The notes below the pieces were generated by a model. The model did no database searches. It saw only the letters and a list, made by a program, of their open reading frames with translations, and was not told the origin of the DNA. This document shows positions 15,143 through 23,152 of a stretch of DNA of 64,000 nucleotides, one piece after another; the first letter of the stretch is position 1; each line of letters begins with the position of its first letter. A program made the translations under genes and the position numbers. The stretch comes from Modestobacter sp. VKM Ac-2986 (GTDB lineage Bacteria; Actinomycetota; Actinomycetes; Mycobacteriales; Geodermatophilaceae): NCBI RefSeq assembly GCF_026967795.1, contig NZ_JAPVBH010000003.1:62001-126000 (forward strand), in the 5' to 3' direction.

Positions 15143-16683
15143 GTGTCCTCCTGGGTGGGCACGAAGGTGTGCCGCAGGTCGGGTTTGCGGATCTTGCCGG
15201 TGGCGGTCTTGGGCAGGTCGTCCACGAAGCGGAACTGCTTGGGCACCTTGAACCCGGCGAGGCGCTGGCGCAGTGCGGCGCGCAGCGCGTCGGGGTCCGC
15301 CGTGGCGCCGGGGGCGGGGACGACGACGGCCAGCCCCACCTCGCCCCAGTGCGGGTCGGGCACCCCGATGACCGCGACCTCCTGCACCTCGGGGAGCTCG
15401 AGCATCACCGACTCGACCTCGGCCGGGTACACGTTCTCCCCGCCGGAGATGATCATGTCCTTGTACCGGTCGCGGATGTAGAGGTAGCCGTCCTCGTCGG
15501 TCGAGCCGGCGTCCCCGGAGTGGTACCAGCCGTCGACGATCGCGGCCGCGGTCGCCTCGGGGGCGTCCCAGTAGCCGGCCATGACGTTCGGCCCGGACAG
15601 CACGATCTCCCCGACCTCGCCGGGCGGGCACACCGTGCCGTCGGGCCGGACGACCGCGACGTCGGTGAAGAACTGCGGCTTGCCGGCGGACCCGACGTGG
15701 CTGACCGCGTCCGCGCTGTCCAGGACCGTGCCGGCGGGCGCGGACTCGGTCATCCCGTAGGCCTGCTGGACGGTGACCCCGCGGTCCAGCCAGGTGCGCA
15801 GCAGCGGCAGCGGGAGGGGTGCCCCGGCGGCGCCGATGGTGCGCAGCGCGGACAGGTCCCGGGTCGGGAAGTCCGGCTGCCGGCTGAGCGCGTCGAGCAT
15901 CGTGGGGACGGCGAAGAACGACGTCACCCGCTGCTCGGCGATGACCGCGAGGGTGGCCGGCGGGTCGAAGCCGCGGACCAGCACCACGCACCCGCCGCGC
16001 ATCATCGTCGGGTTGAGCGTGCCGTTCAGCCCGCCGATGTGGAACAGCGGGGCCAGCGCCAGGGTCCGCTCGTCCGGGGCGAAGTCGAAGCCCAGCACCT
16101 GGCTCAGGCACGACCAGGTCATGTTGCCGTGGGTGAGCACCGCGCCCTTGGGCCGGCCGGTGGTGCCCGACGTGTACATGATCAGGCAGACGTCGTCGAG
16201 GGTGACCGCCTCGTCGCGTTGCACCGGGTCGGCGGCGGCGAGCAGCTGGTCCCAGTCCAGCGAGCCGGCGCCGCCGGCCAGCGGCGGCTCGGCCGCGATC
16301 CACGCCCGGACGGCGGGCAGCGCGGTGCGCAGGGTGTCCGCCGTCGTCCCGTGCTCCCGACCGTGCAGCACCAGCGAGGCACCCGAGTGCTCCAGCACGA
16401 ACTGCGCCTCCGGCGCGGTGAGCCGGGCGTTGACCGGCACCCAGACGGCGCCGAGCTGGCCGCACGCGTACAGGGTCTCCAGGGCCGCGGGGTGGTTGGC
16501 GCCGAACCAGGCGACCCGGTCACCGCGCTGTACGCCGAGCCCCGCCAGCGCCGCCGCGGCGCGCCGGACCCGCAGCGCGAACTCGCCGTGGGTCGTCGTC
16601 GTCCCCTCGAACCACAGTGCCGGCTTGCGCGCCGAGCTCCGCAGGTGCCGTTCCGGCCACGAGCCCAGGCCGGCGTTCCTCAC
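15139..16683 (-). CDS. AMP-forming acyl-CoA ligase
   Basis: The 514-residue ANL-superfamily enzyme has the P-loop-like LIMYTSGTTGRPKGA near residue 165, the QAYGMTE motif near residue 315, the hinge/core YIRDRYKDMIISGGENVYP near residue 410 and the acyl-adenylation Lys in KTATGKIRK near the C terminus. It activates a carboxylic acid with ATP and CoA. The GTG start at 16683 overlaps the amidohydrolase stop (GTGA). Within this operon it would load the acid that the hydratase and dehydrogenase then oxidise. Confidence 0.92.
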   Translation of the reverse strand: MRNAGLGSWPERHLRSSARKPALWFEGTTTTHGEFALRVRRAAAALAGLGVQRGDRVAWFGANHPAALETLYACGQLGAVWVPVNARLTAPEAQFVLEHSGASLVLHGREHGTTADTLRTALPAVRAWIAAEPPLAGGAGSLDWDQLLAAADPVQRDEAVTLDDVCLIMYTSGTTGRPKGAVLTHGNMTWSCLSQVLGFDFAPDERTLALAPLFHIGGLNGTLNPTMMRGGCVVLVRGFDPPATLAVIAEQRVTSFFAVPTMLDALSRQPDFPTRDLSALRTIGAAGAPLPLPLLRTWLDRGVTVQQAYGMTESAPAGTVLDSADAVSHVGSAGKPQFFTDVAVVRPDGTVCPPGEVGEIVLSGPNVMAGYWDAPEATAAAIVDGWYHSGDAGSTDEDGYLYIRDRYKDMIISGGENVYPAEVESVMLELPEVQEVAVIGVPDPHWGEVGLAVVVPAPGATADPDALRAALRQRLAGFKVPKQFRFVDDLPKTATGKIRKPDLRHTFVPTQEDT

Positions 16684-17555
16684 CGCAGCCCCAGGGCCCG
16701 GATCGCGTTCTCCTTCATGATCAGCGGCTTGACCTCGGGCTTGATGTCGAGGGTCTCGAAGTCGGCCATCCAGCGCTCCGGGCGCAGCAGCGGGTAGTCC
16801 GAGCCGAAGAGCACCTTGTGCTTGAGCAGCCCGTTGGCGGCCTTGACCAGCTGCGGCGGGAAGTACTTCGGCGACCAGCCGGACAGGTCGATGTAGACGT
16901 TGGCCTTGTGGGTGGCGATGGAGATCGCGGCGTCCTGCCAGGGCACCGAGGGGTGGGCCATGATGATCGTCAGGCCGGGGAAGTCGGCGGCGACGTCGTC
17001 GAGCAGCATCGGGTCGGAGTAGCGCAGCTTGATGCCGCGCCCACCGGGCAGCCCGGCGCCGATCCCGGTCTGGCCGGTGTGGAAAAGCGCCGGGACGCCG
17101 AGGGCCTGCAGCTCCTCGTAGAGCGGGTAGACCGCGCGGTCGTTGGGCTCGAAGGCCTGGATGCTCGGGTGGAACTTGAAGCCCCGGACGCCGTGGGACT
17201 CCACCAGGCTGCGGGCCAGCCGGATGCCTGCGGCCCCGCGGGCGGGGTCGACCGAGCCGAACGGGATGAGCACGTCGGGGTGCTCGGCGGCGAGGTCGGC
17301 GATCTCCTCGTTGGACAGCGCCGGGTGGCCGGTGGCGTGCTCGATGTCGACGGTGAAGACGACGGCGGCCATGCCCTGGGCCCGGTAGTCCGCGGCGATG
17401 TCGGGGACCGTGGGGTCGTAGGGGTCGCCCTTGAAGTACCTCGCGGCCGCGGCGTTGAGCTCGTCGTCCAGGGCCAGGTGGCCGTGGGTGTCGGCGTGCA
17501 CGTGGGTGTGCACGTCGATCGCGACCAGCGCGTCCAGGTCCAGCTGCAGGGTCAC
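16680..17555 (-). CDS. Amidohydrolase-2 family (ACMSD-like) hydrolase or decarboxylase
   Basis: The 291-residue TIM-barrel metalloprotein has an N-terminal metal-binding DVHTHVHAD, FHTGQTG, IIMAHPSVPW and the terminal VLFGSDYP, the standard sequence of the ACMSD/gamma-resorcylate decarboxylase-like amidohydrolases. Such proteins hydrolyse or decarboxylate aromatic and ring-fission acids. The GTG start overlaps the SDR stop. Its place before a CoA ligase suggests it prepares the acid that is activated next. The substrate is unknown. Confidence 0.85.
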   Translation of the reverse strand: MTLQLDLDALVAIDVHTHVHADTHGHLALDDELNAAAARYFKGDPYDPTVPDIAADYRAQGMAAVVFTVDIEHATGHPALSNEEIADLAAEHPDVLIPFGSVDPARGAAGIRLARSLVESHGVRGFKFHPSIQAFEPNDRAVYPLYEELQALGVPALFHTGQTGIGAGLPGGRGIKLRYSDPMLLDDVAADFPGLTIIMAHPSVPWQDAAISIATHKANVYIDLSGWSPKYFPPQLVKAANGLLKHKVLFGSDYPLLRPERWMADFETLDIKPEVKPLIMKENAIRALGLR

Positions 17556-18460
17556 TTCGGCGGCTCCGGCAGCTGCTGGCCGACCGTCTGCAGTGAGCCC
17601 TGGAAGGACTGCGGCCAGGTCGCGGCGATGGCGTCGGCGGACCAGCCGGTGCCCTCGGCGAACTCGACGACGACCTCGCTGGGGTGCGACCAGAGGGCGA
17701 GGCGGTCACCGCCTATGCCCACGGCCTGTCCGGTGATGCCGGCAGCGGCGTCGGAGGCGAGGAAGGCGACCAGCCCGGCGGCGTCGGTGGGGGAGCCGAA
17801 GCCCAGCTGCTGGCGGGCGTAGGGCGGCAGCGGCTCGCCGGCGGCGAGGGCGTCGACGTAGGGCTTGAGGAAGGGCACCGTCTCCGTCATCGCGGTGGCG
17901 GCGACGGGGACGACGGCGTTGACGGTGATGTTCGCGCGCGCCAGCTCCATGGCCCAGGTGCGCACCATGCCGACGATGCCGGCCTTGGCCGCGGCGTAGT
18001 TGGTCTGGCCGAAGTTGCCGACCTGGCCGGTGGGGGAGCCGATGCAGATGACCCGGCCGCCCTCGCCCTGCTCGCGCATGCGGACCGCGGCGGCGCGGGT
18101 GCAGGTGAAGGTGCCGCGCAGATGGGTGGTGACGACGGCGTCGAACTGCTCGTCGGTCATCTTCCACAGCGTGGTGTCGCGCAGGATGCCGGCGTTGTTG
18201 ACCAGGACGTCCAGGCGGCCGAAGTCGGACACCGCACGGTCGACGAGGGCCTGCGCGGCCTCGCTCGAGCCGACGGGGACGACCTCGGCGACGGCGGTGC
18301 CGCCCGCGCCGGTGATCGAGGCGACGGCGGCGTCGGCGACGGCGGCGTCGACGTCGTTGACCACCACCGAGGCGCCGCAGCGGGCCAGCTCGGTGGCGTA
18401 GGCCAGGCCGAGGCCCCGCCCGGATCCGGTGACGACGGCGACCTTGCCGGTCAGGTCCAT
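17552..18460 (-). CDS. SDR-family dehydrogenase (3-hydroxyacyl-CoA DH-like)
   Basis: The 302-residue short-chain dehydrogenase has TGSGRGLG for NAD(P) binding at residues 11-18, NNAGILRD, the catalytic Ser in ICIGSPTG and YAAAK. The C-terminal 55 residues after GIGGDRLALW are longer than in FabG and resemble the MFE-2-type hydroxyacyl-CoA dehydrogenases. First gene of the operon, with a GAGGAGC ribosome-binding site. The divergent MarR gene lies 78 bases away and probably controls it. Confidence 0.88.
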   Translation of the reverse strand: MDLTGKVAVVTGSGRGLGLAYATELARCGASVVVNDVDAAVADAAVASITGAGGTAVAEVVPVGSSEAAQALVDRAVSDFGRLDVLVNNAGILRDTTLWKMTDEQFDAVVTTHLRGTFTCTRAAAVRMREQGEGGRVICIGSPTGQVGNFGQTNYAAAKAGIVGMVRTWAMELARANITVNAVVPVAATAMTETVPFLKPYVDALAAGEPLPPYARQQLGFGSPTDAAGLVAFLASDAAAGITGQAVGIGGDRLALWSHPSEVVVEFAEGTGWSADAIAATWPQSFQGSLQTVGQQLPEPPK

Positions 18461-18516
18461 GGGTGCTCCTCATCGGGACAGGGGTGGTCCGGGCAACGTA
18501 GGTGCGTATCGTGGAG

Positions 18517-18525
18517 GTTGTCAAC
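18517..18525. promoter_or_regulatory. Small dyad in the SDR/MarR divergent region
   Basis: GTTG-T-CAAC is a perfect 9-bp inverted repeat just upstream of the MarR ribosome-binding site, and ATCGT/ACGAT half-sites overlap it (18508-18528). A MarR operator is plausible in this 78-base divergent gap, but the match is short. Confidence 0.35.
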
Positions 18526-18538
18526 GATGGAGGTGTGC

Positions 18539-18967
18539 ATGGGTCAGCCGATGGCCGACGACCTCGGGTTCCTGCTGTCCCGGGCCAGCGGCCAGGTCGT
18601 GCGGGCGACGAACGCCGCGCTGGCCGAGCACGGGCTGCGGGTGCGGACCTACTCGGTGCTGGTGTTCGCCTGCGAGGCCGCCGACGGGCTCAACCAGCGC
18701 GAGCTGGCCGGGTTCCTGGGCCTGGACCCCTCCCAGGTGGTGCTGCTGGTCGATGAGCTGGTCGCCGCGGGGCTGGTGGAGCGGCAGGCGGCCGAGACCG
18801 ACCGGCGTACCCGGCTGGTGGTGCCGACGGCGCAGGGCAGGCGGGTCCGCGAGGCCGCCGGCGAGGCCGCCGACGCCGCCGTCGAGGTCCCGCTGGGCCT
18901 GCTCGGGGACGCCGAGCGCGACCGGTTGCGGGACATGCTGACCCGCATCTGGACGGCCACCGGCTAG
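18539..18967 (+). CDS. MarR-family transcriptional regulator
   Basis: The 142-residue winged-helix protein shows the MarR core: LNQRELAGFLGLDPSQVVLLVDELVAAGLVERQ, then DRRTRLVVPTAQGR (the wing). GGAGG lies 5 bases upstream of ATG 18539. It is divergent from the acyl-CoA operon (SDR to acyl-CoA dehydrogenase) and probably represses it until an acyl-CoA or aromatic ligand is present. It could also act at the operator-like repeats at 19364-19401. Confidence 0.88.
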   Translation: MGQPMADDLGFLLSRASGQVVRATNAALAEHGLRVRTYSVLVFACEAADGLNQRELAGFLGLDPSQVVLLVDELVAAGLVERQAAETDRRTRLVVPTAQGRRVREAAGEAADAAVEVPLGLLGDAERDRLRDMLTRIWTATG

Positions 18968-19363
18968 TCCTCCTGCTCCCGTCCCTGAGGCGCGTGGGTC
19001 CACGCCGAGGGTGCCCGCGCACGGAGCGCGGTGCCGCAGTGGTGCTCGGCGGCAGTCGTGCGTGCGGGGGGCCGGGGCCGCCGACCGGTGTGTGCGGCGC
19101 GGGCGCCCGACATGTCCGGTGTCCGAGCCGGCGCCCGGCGGTCCCCGGCAGCGGCCGGCGCGGGAGGTGTCGGCCTGGCCGACGACGTCGGCCGGGCTCG
19201 TCCCAGGACGGCGGCACCGACCGGCCCCGGGGCGGTCCAGGACCGTCCTGCAGCTCGCCGAGGCCCCTCGTCCGGCAAGTCCGTCGTCGTCCGGCCGTGG
19301 GCCCACGGAAGCTGCCCGGGGGCGGACGTCGTCGTCGGACGCTGGCGTCGAGACGAGATAACG
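18968..19363. other. Intergenic stretch without recognisable gene
   Basis: About 400 bases after the MarR stop. Both strands have open frames, but their translations are arginine/proline/glycine-rich without any family pattern, and base composition at third positions does not behave like the neighbours. Nothing else was identified until the promoter region that follows. Confidence 0.6.
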
Positions 19364-19404
19364 CTAGACACTCTATTGACGCACGCGGACGTAGTCTCTA
19401 GCTT
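19364..19404 (+). promoter_or_regulatory. Promoter of the ABC importer operon with operator-like repeats
   Basis: TTGACG (19376-19381) and TAGCTT (19399-19404) are spaced by 17 bases. The perfect 11-bp dyad TAGACACTCTA (19365-19375) touches the -35 element, and the similar TAGTCTCTA (19392-19400) overlaps the -10. CTAGACACT and AGTCTCTAG also form an inverted pair with one mismatch. Two repressor subunits or dimers could cover the promoter. Confidence 0.6.
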
Positions 19405-19466
19405 TTACGTGACCTGGACCACGATGACGTGCGTCTGGGTCTGAACGTGAGACCAGGAGGACGACG

Positions 19467-21029
19467 ATGTCCCCGCCCCTGCTGTCCGTCGAGCACCTCG
19501 ACGTCGTCTACGACGGCACCATCAGCGCGCTGTCCGACGTCTCGCTGACCGTGGACGAGGGGCAGGTCGTCGCGGTCCTCGGCTCCAACGGCGCCGGCAA
19601 GACCTCGCTGCTGCGCGCGGTCTCCCGGGCGCTGGGCTCCTACGGCGGTGCGGTCACCGGTGGCACCGTCCGGTTCGCCGGTGCCGACCTCGCCGGGCTC
19701 GACACCGCCGCCGTCGTCGCCCGGGGCCTGGTGCAGGTGCCGGAGGGGCGCCGGGTCTTCCGCGACCTGACGGTGGAGGAGAACCTGCGGGCCGGCGGGT
19801 ACACGGTGCGCGACGCCCGGGCCCGGGCGCAGGCCCGCGACCGGGTGTTCGACCTGTTCCCGATCCTGGCTGAGCGCCGGGACCAACCCGGCGGCCTGCT
19901 GTCCGGTGGCCAGCAGCAGATGCTCGCCATGGGCCGGGCGCTGATGGTCTCCCCACGGCTGCTGCTGCTCGACGAGCCCTCGCTCGGGCTGGCACCGCTG
20001 CTCGTCGACCAGATCGGCGAGATCATCACCGAGATCAACCGGCAGGGCACCGCGGTGCTGCTCATCGAGCAGAACGCGGTGATGGGCCTGCGGGTCGCCG
20101 ACGCCGCCTCCGTGCTGGAGGTCGGCCGGGTCACCGCCGCCGGGTCGGCCGCGGAGCTCGCCGCCAGCGACGAGGTGCAGGAGCGGTACCTGGGGGTCGC
20201 CGTGCCGGTGGTGGCCACCGAACCGGTCCTCGACCAGCCGGCGATCCCGACCGCGGAGCCACCGCAGCGGCTGCGCGTCGAGGGGCTGACCGTGCGGTTC
20301 GGCGGCATCACCGCCCTGTCCGAGGTGAGCTTCACCGTCGAGCCGGGCACCGTGCACGCCCTCATCGGGCCCAACGGGGCCGGCAAGTCCACCCTGGTCA
20401 ACGTCCTGGGCGGGGCCTACCGGGCCACCGAGGGCACGGTGCACTACGGCGACGAGGAGCTCACCGCGCTGCCGGCCCACCGGGTGGCCGGCCTCGGGGT
20501 GGCCCGGACCTTCCAGAACATCTCCCTGGCCCTCGAGGACACCGTCGAGGACAACCTGCTCGTCGGCCGGCACCGGTTGATGCGGGCCGGCGTGGTGTCG
20601 GGCGCCTGGCGCACACCGCGGGTCCGCCGGGAGGAGCGCGAGCACCGGGAGACCGTCGCCGGCATCGCCGAGCTGCTCGGCATCGGCCACCTGCTCCGGA
20701 CGCCGGTGCACACGCTGGCCTACGGCGACCGCAAGCGGGTGGAGATGGGCCGGGCGCTGGCCGCCCGCCCCTCGCTGCTGCTGCTGGACGAGCCGGTCGC
20801 CGGGATGACCCACGGGGAGTCCCAGGACATGGCCGACACCATCCGCCAGGTCCGCCGCGACCTGGGCCTGTCGATCGTGCTGGTCGAGCACGACATGCCC
20901 TTCGTCATGGGCCTGGCCGAGCAGGTCACCGTCCTGGACTTCGGGAAGAAGATCGCCGAGGGCACCCCGGCCCAGGTGCAGCGGGACCCCGAGGTCGTCC
21001 GGGCCTACCTGGGGGCGGCGGCGGCATGA
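19467..21029 (+). CDS. Fused LivF-LivG ABC transporter ATPase
   Basis: The 520-residue protein contains two complete ABC ATPase domains. The first (residues 1-240, LivF-like) has GSNGAGKTS, LSGGQQQML and LLLLDEPSLGLAP. The second (residues 270-520, LivG-like) has GPNGAGKST, the divergent signature LAYGDRKRVEMGRAL and LLLLDEPVAGM followed by VEHDMPFV. In most branched-chain amino-acid-type importers these are separate proteins. Here a proline-rich linker joins them, F before G. AGGAGG precedes ATG 19467. It powers the importer formed with the two permeases and binding protein that follow. Confidence 0.93.
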   Translation: MSPPLLSVEHLDVVYDGTISALSDVSLTVDEGQVVAVLGSNGAGKTSLLRAVSRALGSYGGAVTGGTVRFAGADLAGLDTAAVVARGLVQVPEGRRVFRDLTVEENLRAGGYTVRDARARAQARDRVFDLFPILAERRDQPGGLLSGGQQQMLAMGRALMVSPRLLLLDEPSLGLAPLLVDQIGEIITEINRQGTAVLLIEQNAVMGLRVADAASVLEVGRVTAAGSAAELAASDEVQERYLGVAVPVVATEPVLDQPAIPTAEPPQRLRVEGLTVRFGGITALSEVSFTVEPGTVHALIGPNGAGKSTLVNVLGGAYRATEGTVHYGDEELTALPAHRVAGLGVARTFQNISLALEDTVEDNLLVGRHRLMRAGVVSGAWRTPRVRREEREHRETVAGIAELLGIGHLLRTPVHTLAYGDRKRVEMGRALAARPSLLLLDEPVAGMTHGESQDMADTIRQVRRDLGLSIVLVEHDMPFVMGLAEQVTVLDFGKKIAEGTPAQVQRDPEVVRAYLGAAAA

Positions 21030-21093
21030 GCGATCCGCTGGCGAGCACAGCTGCCGTCCCTGCCGGCGACGAGCGCGGAGCGGGGGAGGCGGC

Positions 21094-21987
21094 ATGACCT
21101 ACTTCCTGGCGCAGGTGCTCAACGGGCTGTCCTACGGCCTGGTGCTGAGCCTCATCGCCGCCGGCTTCGCCATCGTCTTCACCTCCACGGGGGTGCTGAA
21201 CTTCGCGCACGGCTCGGTGGTGCTGCTGGGTGCCTACCTGGTCGCGGTGCTGCACCCGACCCTCGGCTTCTGGCCCTCCCTGCTCGTCGGCATGGCCGGG
21301 TCCGCGCTGGTCGGGGTGGCCATCAACGCGCTGCTGGTGCGCCACCTGGCGGACCAGAACGCCGGCACCGCGGCGATCCTGATGCTCGGCGTCGACATCG
21401 TGCTGCTCACCGAGCTGACCCGGCGGATCGGCAACCAGGTGCTCACCCTCGGCGCCCCGTGGGGGGCCTCGGTGGTCCGGTTCGGCGACGTGTCGCTGCC
21501 CACCGGGCGGGTGGTCGCCGCCGGCGTCACCGTGGTGGCCTTCGCCGGACTCTGGTACCTCTTCGCCCGCACCGACCTGGGCGTCGGCATGCGCGCGGCG
21601 GCCGCCGACGGCCCGACCGCCTCGCTGATGGGCATCCGGCTGACCCGCACCGCGGCGACCGGCTGGGCGCTGGCGGGTGTGCTCGCCGCCGTCGCCGGGG
21701 TCTTCCTGACCTCCTTCCCGGCACCCGGGGTGGCCCCGACCGTCGCGCTCAGCGCGTTCGCGGCGATCCCGGCCTGGGTGCTCGGCGGCTTCGACTCCGT
21801 GCCCGGCGCCGTCGTGGGCGGCCTGGTCATCGGGCTCACCAGCGCGTTGGTCACCGGCTACGAGGGCGACCTGGAGCGGTTCGTCGGCACCGGCTTCGGC
21901 GAGGTCGCGCCCTACGTCGTCATGATCGTCGTCCTGCTCGTGCGGCCCTCGGGCCTGCTGGGCAGCAAGGAGGCCGTCCGTGTCTGA
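21094..21987 (+). CDS. Branched-chain-type ABC permease (LivH-like)
   Basis: The 297-residue membrane protein has about eight hydrophobic helices. It begins FLAQVLNGLSYGLVLSLIAAGFAIVF and has the STGVLNFAHGS segment seen in LivH permeases, plus WVLGGFDSVPGAVVGGLVIG near the C terminus. GGGGGAGG precedes ATG 21094. The stop overlaps the LivM start by 8 bases. It pairs with LivM to form the translocation channel. Confidence 0.93.
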   Translation: MTYFLAQVLNGLSYGLVLSLIAAGFAIVFTSTGVLNFAHGSVVLLGAYLVAVLHPTLGFWPSLLVGMAGSALVGVAINALLVRHLADQNAGTAAILMLGVDIVLLTELTRRIGNQVLTLGAPWGASVVRFGDVSLPTGRVVAAGVTVVAFAGLWYLFARTDLGVGMRAAAADGPTASLMGIRLTRTAATGWALAGVLAAVAGVFLTSFPAPGVAPTVALSAFAAIPAWVLGGFDSVPGAVVGGLVIGLTSALVTGYEGDLERFVGTGFGEVAPYVVMIVVLLVRPSGLLGSKEAVRV

Positions 21988-23152
21988 GCTGCGCGGGAAC
22001 CCGTGGCCCCGCCGGGTCGGCGGGCTGGTGCTCGTGCTGGTCGCCCTCGCGCTGCCCCTGGCGCTGTCGGACTTCTGGCTGCAGACCGGCCTGTTCGTGA
22101 TGGCCGCGGCCATCGGCGCGGTCGGGCTGACCCTGCTGGTCGGCGTCGCCGGGCAGCTGTCGCTGGGGCACGCGGCGTTCGCCGCCATCGGTGCCTACGT
22201 CTACGCCTGGTCCACCGGGGAGGCGACGTCGACGGTCGGCGGTGCCGGGCTGCCCCCGCTGGCCGGGCTGGTGCTGGCCGCCGTGGTCAGCGCGCTGGTC
22301 GGGGCGGCCTTCTCACCCGTCGCCGGCCGGCTGCGCGGCATCTACCTGGGGCTGGCCACGCTCGGCCTGGTCTTCGTCGTCCGGCACCTGCTGGTCAACC
22401 TCGACCAGTGGACCGGCGGGTTCACCGGTCGCTCGGTGGAGTCCTTCGCCCTCGGCGGGTTCAGCTTCAGCAACTCCGACCCCGACTACCTGGCCGTCGC
22501 GGGCGTGGAGTTCGAGGGGCTGCACCGGCTCTGGTACCTCTTCCTCGTCCTGGCCCTGGCCGCGTGCTGGCTGGCCGGCAACCTGCGGTCCGGCCGCACC
22601 GGGCGGGCCTGGGCCAACGTCCGGGACTCCGAGACGGCCGCCGCGGCGATGGGGATCGGGGTCGCCCGGGCCAAGGCGTCGGTGTTCGTCGTCTCCTCGG
22701 CCTACGCCGGGGTCGCCGGGGCGATGCTCGCGCTGGCCTACGGGCGGGTGGCCCCCGACGTCTTCAGCCTCACCGCCTCCGTCGACTTCCTGGTGATGAT
22801 CGTGCTCGGCGGCCTGGGCTCGGTCGGCGGTGCCGTCGTCGGGGCGCTGTTCGTCACCGCGCTGCCCTTGGTGCTGGCCGAGTACAGCGGGTCGCTGCCC
22901 TTCCTGGCCGCCCCAGGCTCCGGCGGGCTGGACCCCTCGACGGCGTCCCGGATCGTCTACGGGCTGGCGATCATCGCCGTCCTGCTGTTCCTCCGCGGTG
23001 GGCTGGCCGGCGCCGCCCGCCGGCTGCGGCACGGCAGCGCCCCGGGCGCACCGCCGTCCGCGCCGGGTCCCACACCGCACGACCCGCTCAGCACCCACGA
23101 CGTCGGCCGCCCGGCCGGCGGCCCCGCACGGTCGAAGGAGACCACCCCATGA
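21980..23152 (+). CDS. Branched-chain-type ABC permease (LivM-like)
   Basis: The 390-residue protein shows LivM landmarks: GLTLLVGVAGQLSLGHAAF, then GIYLGLATLGLVFVVRHLL and VMIVLGGLGSVGGAVVGAL. The last 50 residues after the final helix are a polar proline-rich tail. AAGGAGG lies before GTG 21980, inside the LivH end. Its stop overlaps the binding-protein ATG (ATGA). Confidence 0.93.
   Translation: MSELRGNPWPRRVGGLVLVLVALALPLALSDFWLQTGLFVMAAAIGAVGLTLLVGVAGQLSLGHAAFAAIGAYVYAWSTGEATSTVGGAGLPPLAGLVLAAVVSALVGAAFSPVAGRLRGIYLGLATLGLVFVVRHLLVNLDQWTGGFTGRSVESFALGGFSFSNSDPDYLAVAGVEFEGLHRLWYLFLVLALAACWLAGNLRSGRTGRAWANVRDSETAAAAMGIGVARAKASVFVVSSAYAGVAGAMLALAYGRVAPDVFSLTASVDFLVMIVLGGLGSVGGAVVGALFVTALPLVLAEYSGSLPFLAAPGSGGLDPSTASRIVYGLAIIAVLLFLRGGLAGAARRLRHGSAPGAPPSAPGPTPHDPLSTHDVGRPAGGPARSKETTP

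Noticed and set aside
18964..19401. Overlapping 130-residue frames on both strands after the MarR gene
   Set aside because: No ribosome-binding site, no family pattern and random-like composition; treated as non-coding.
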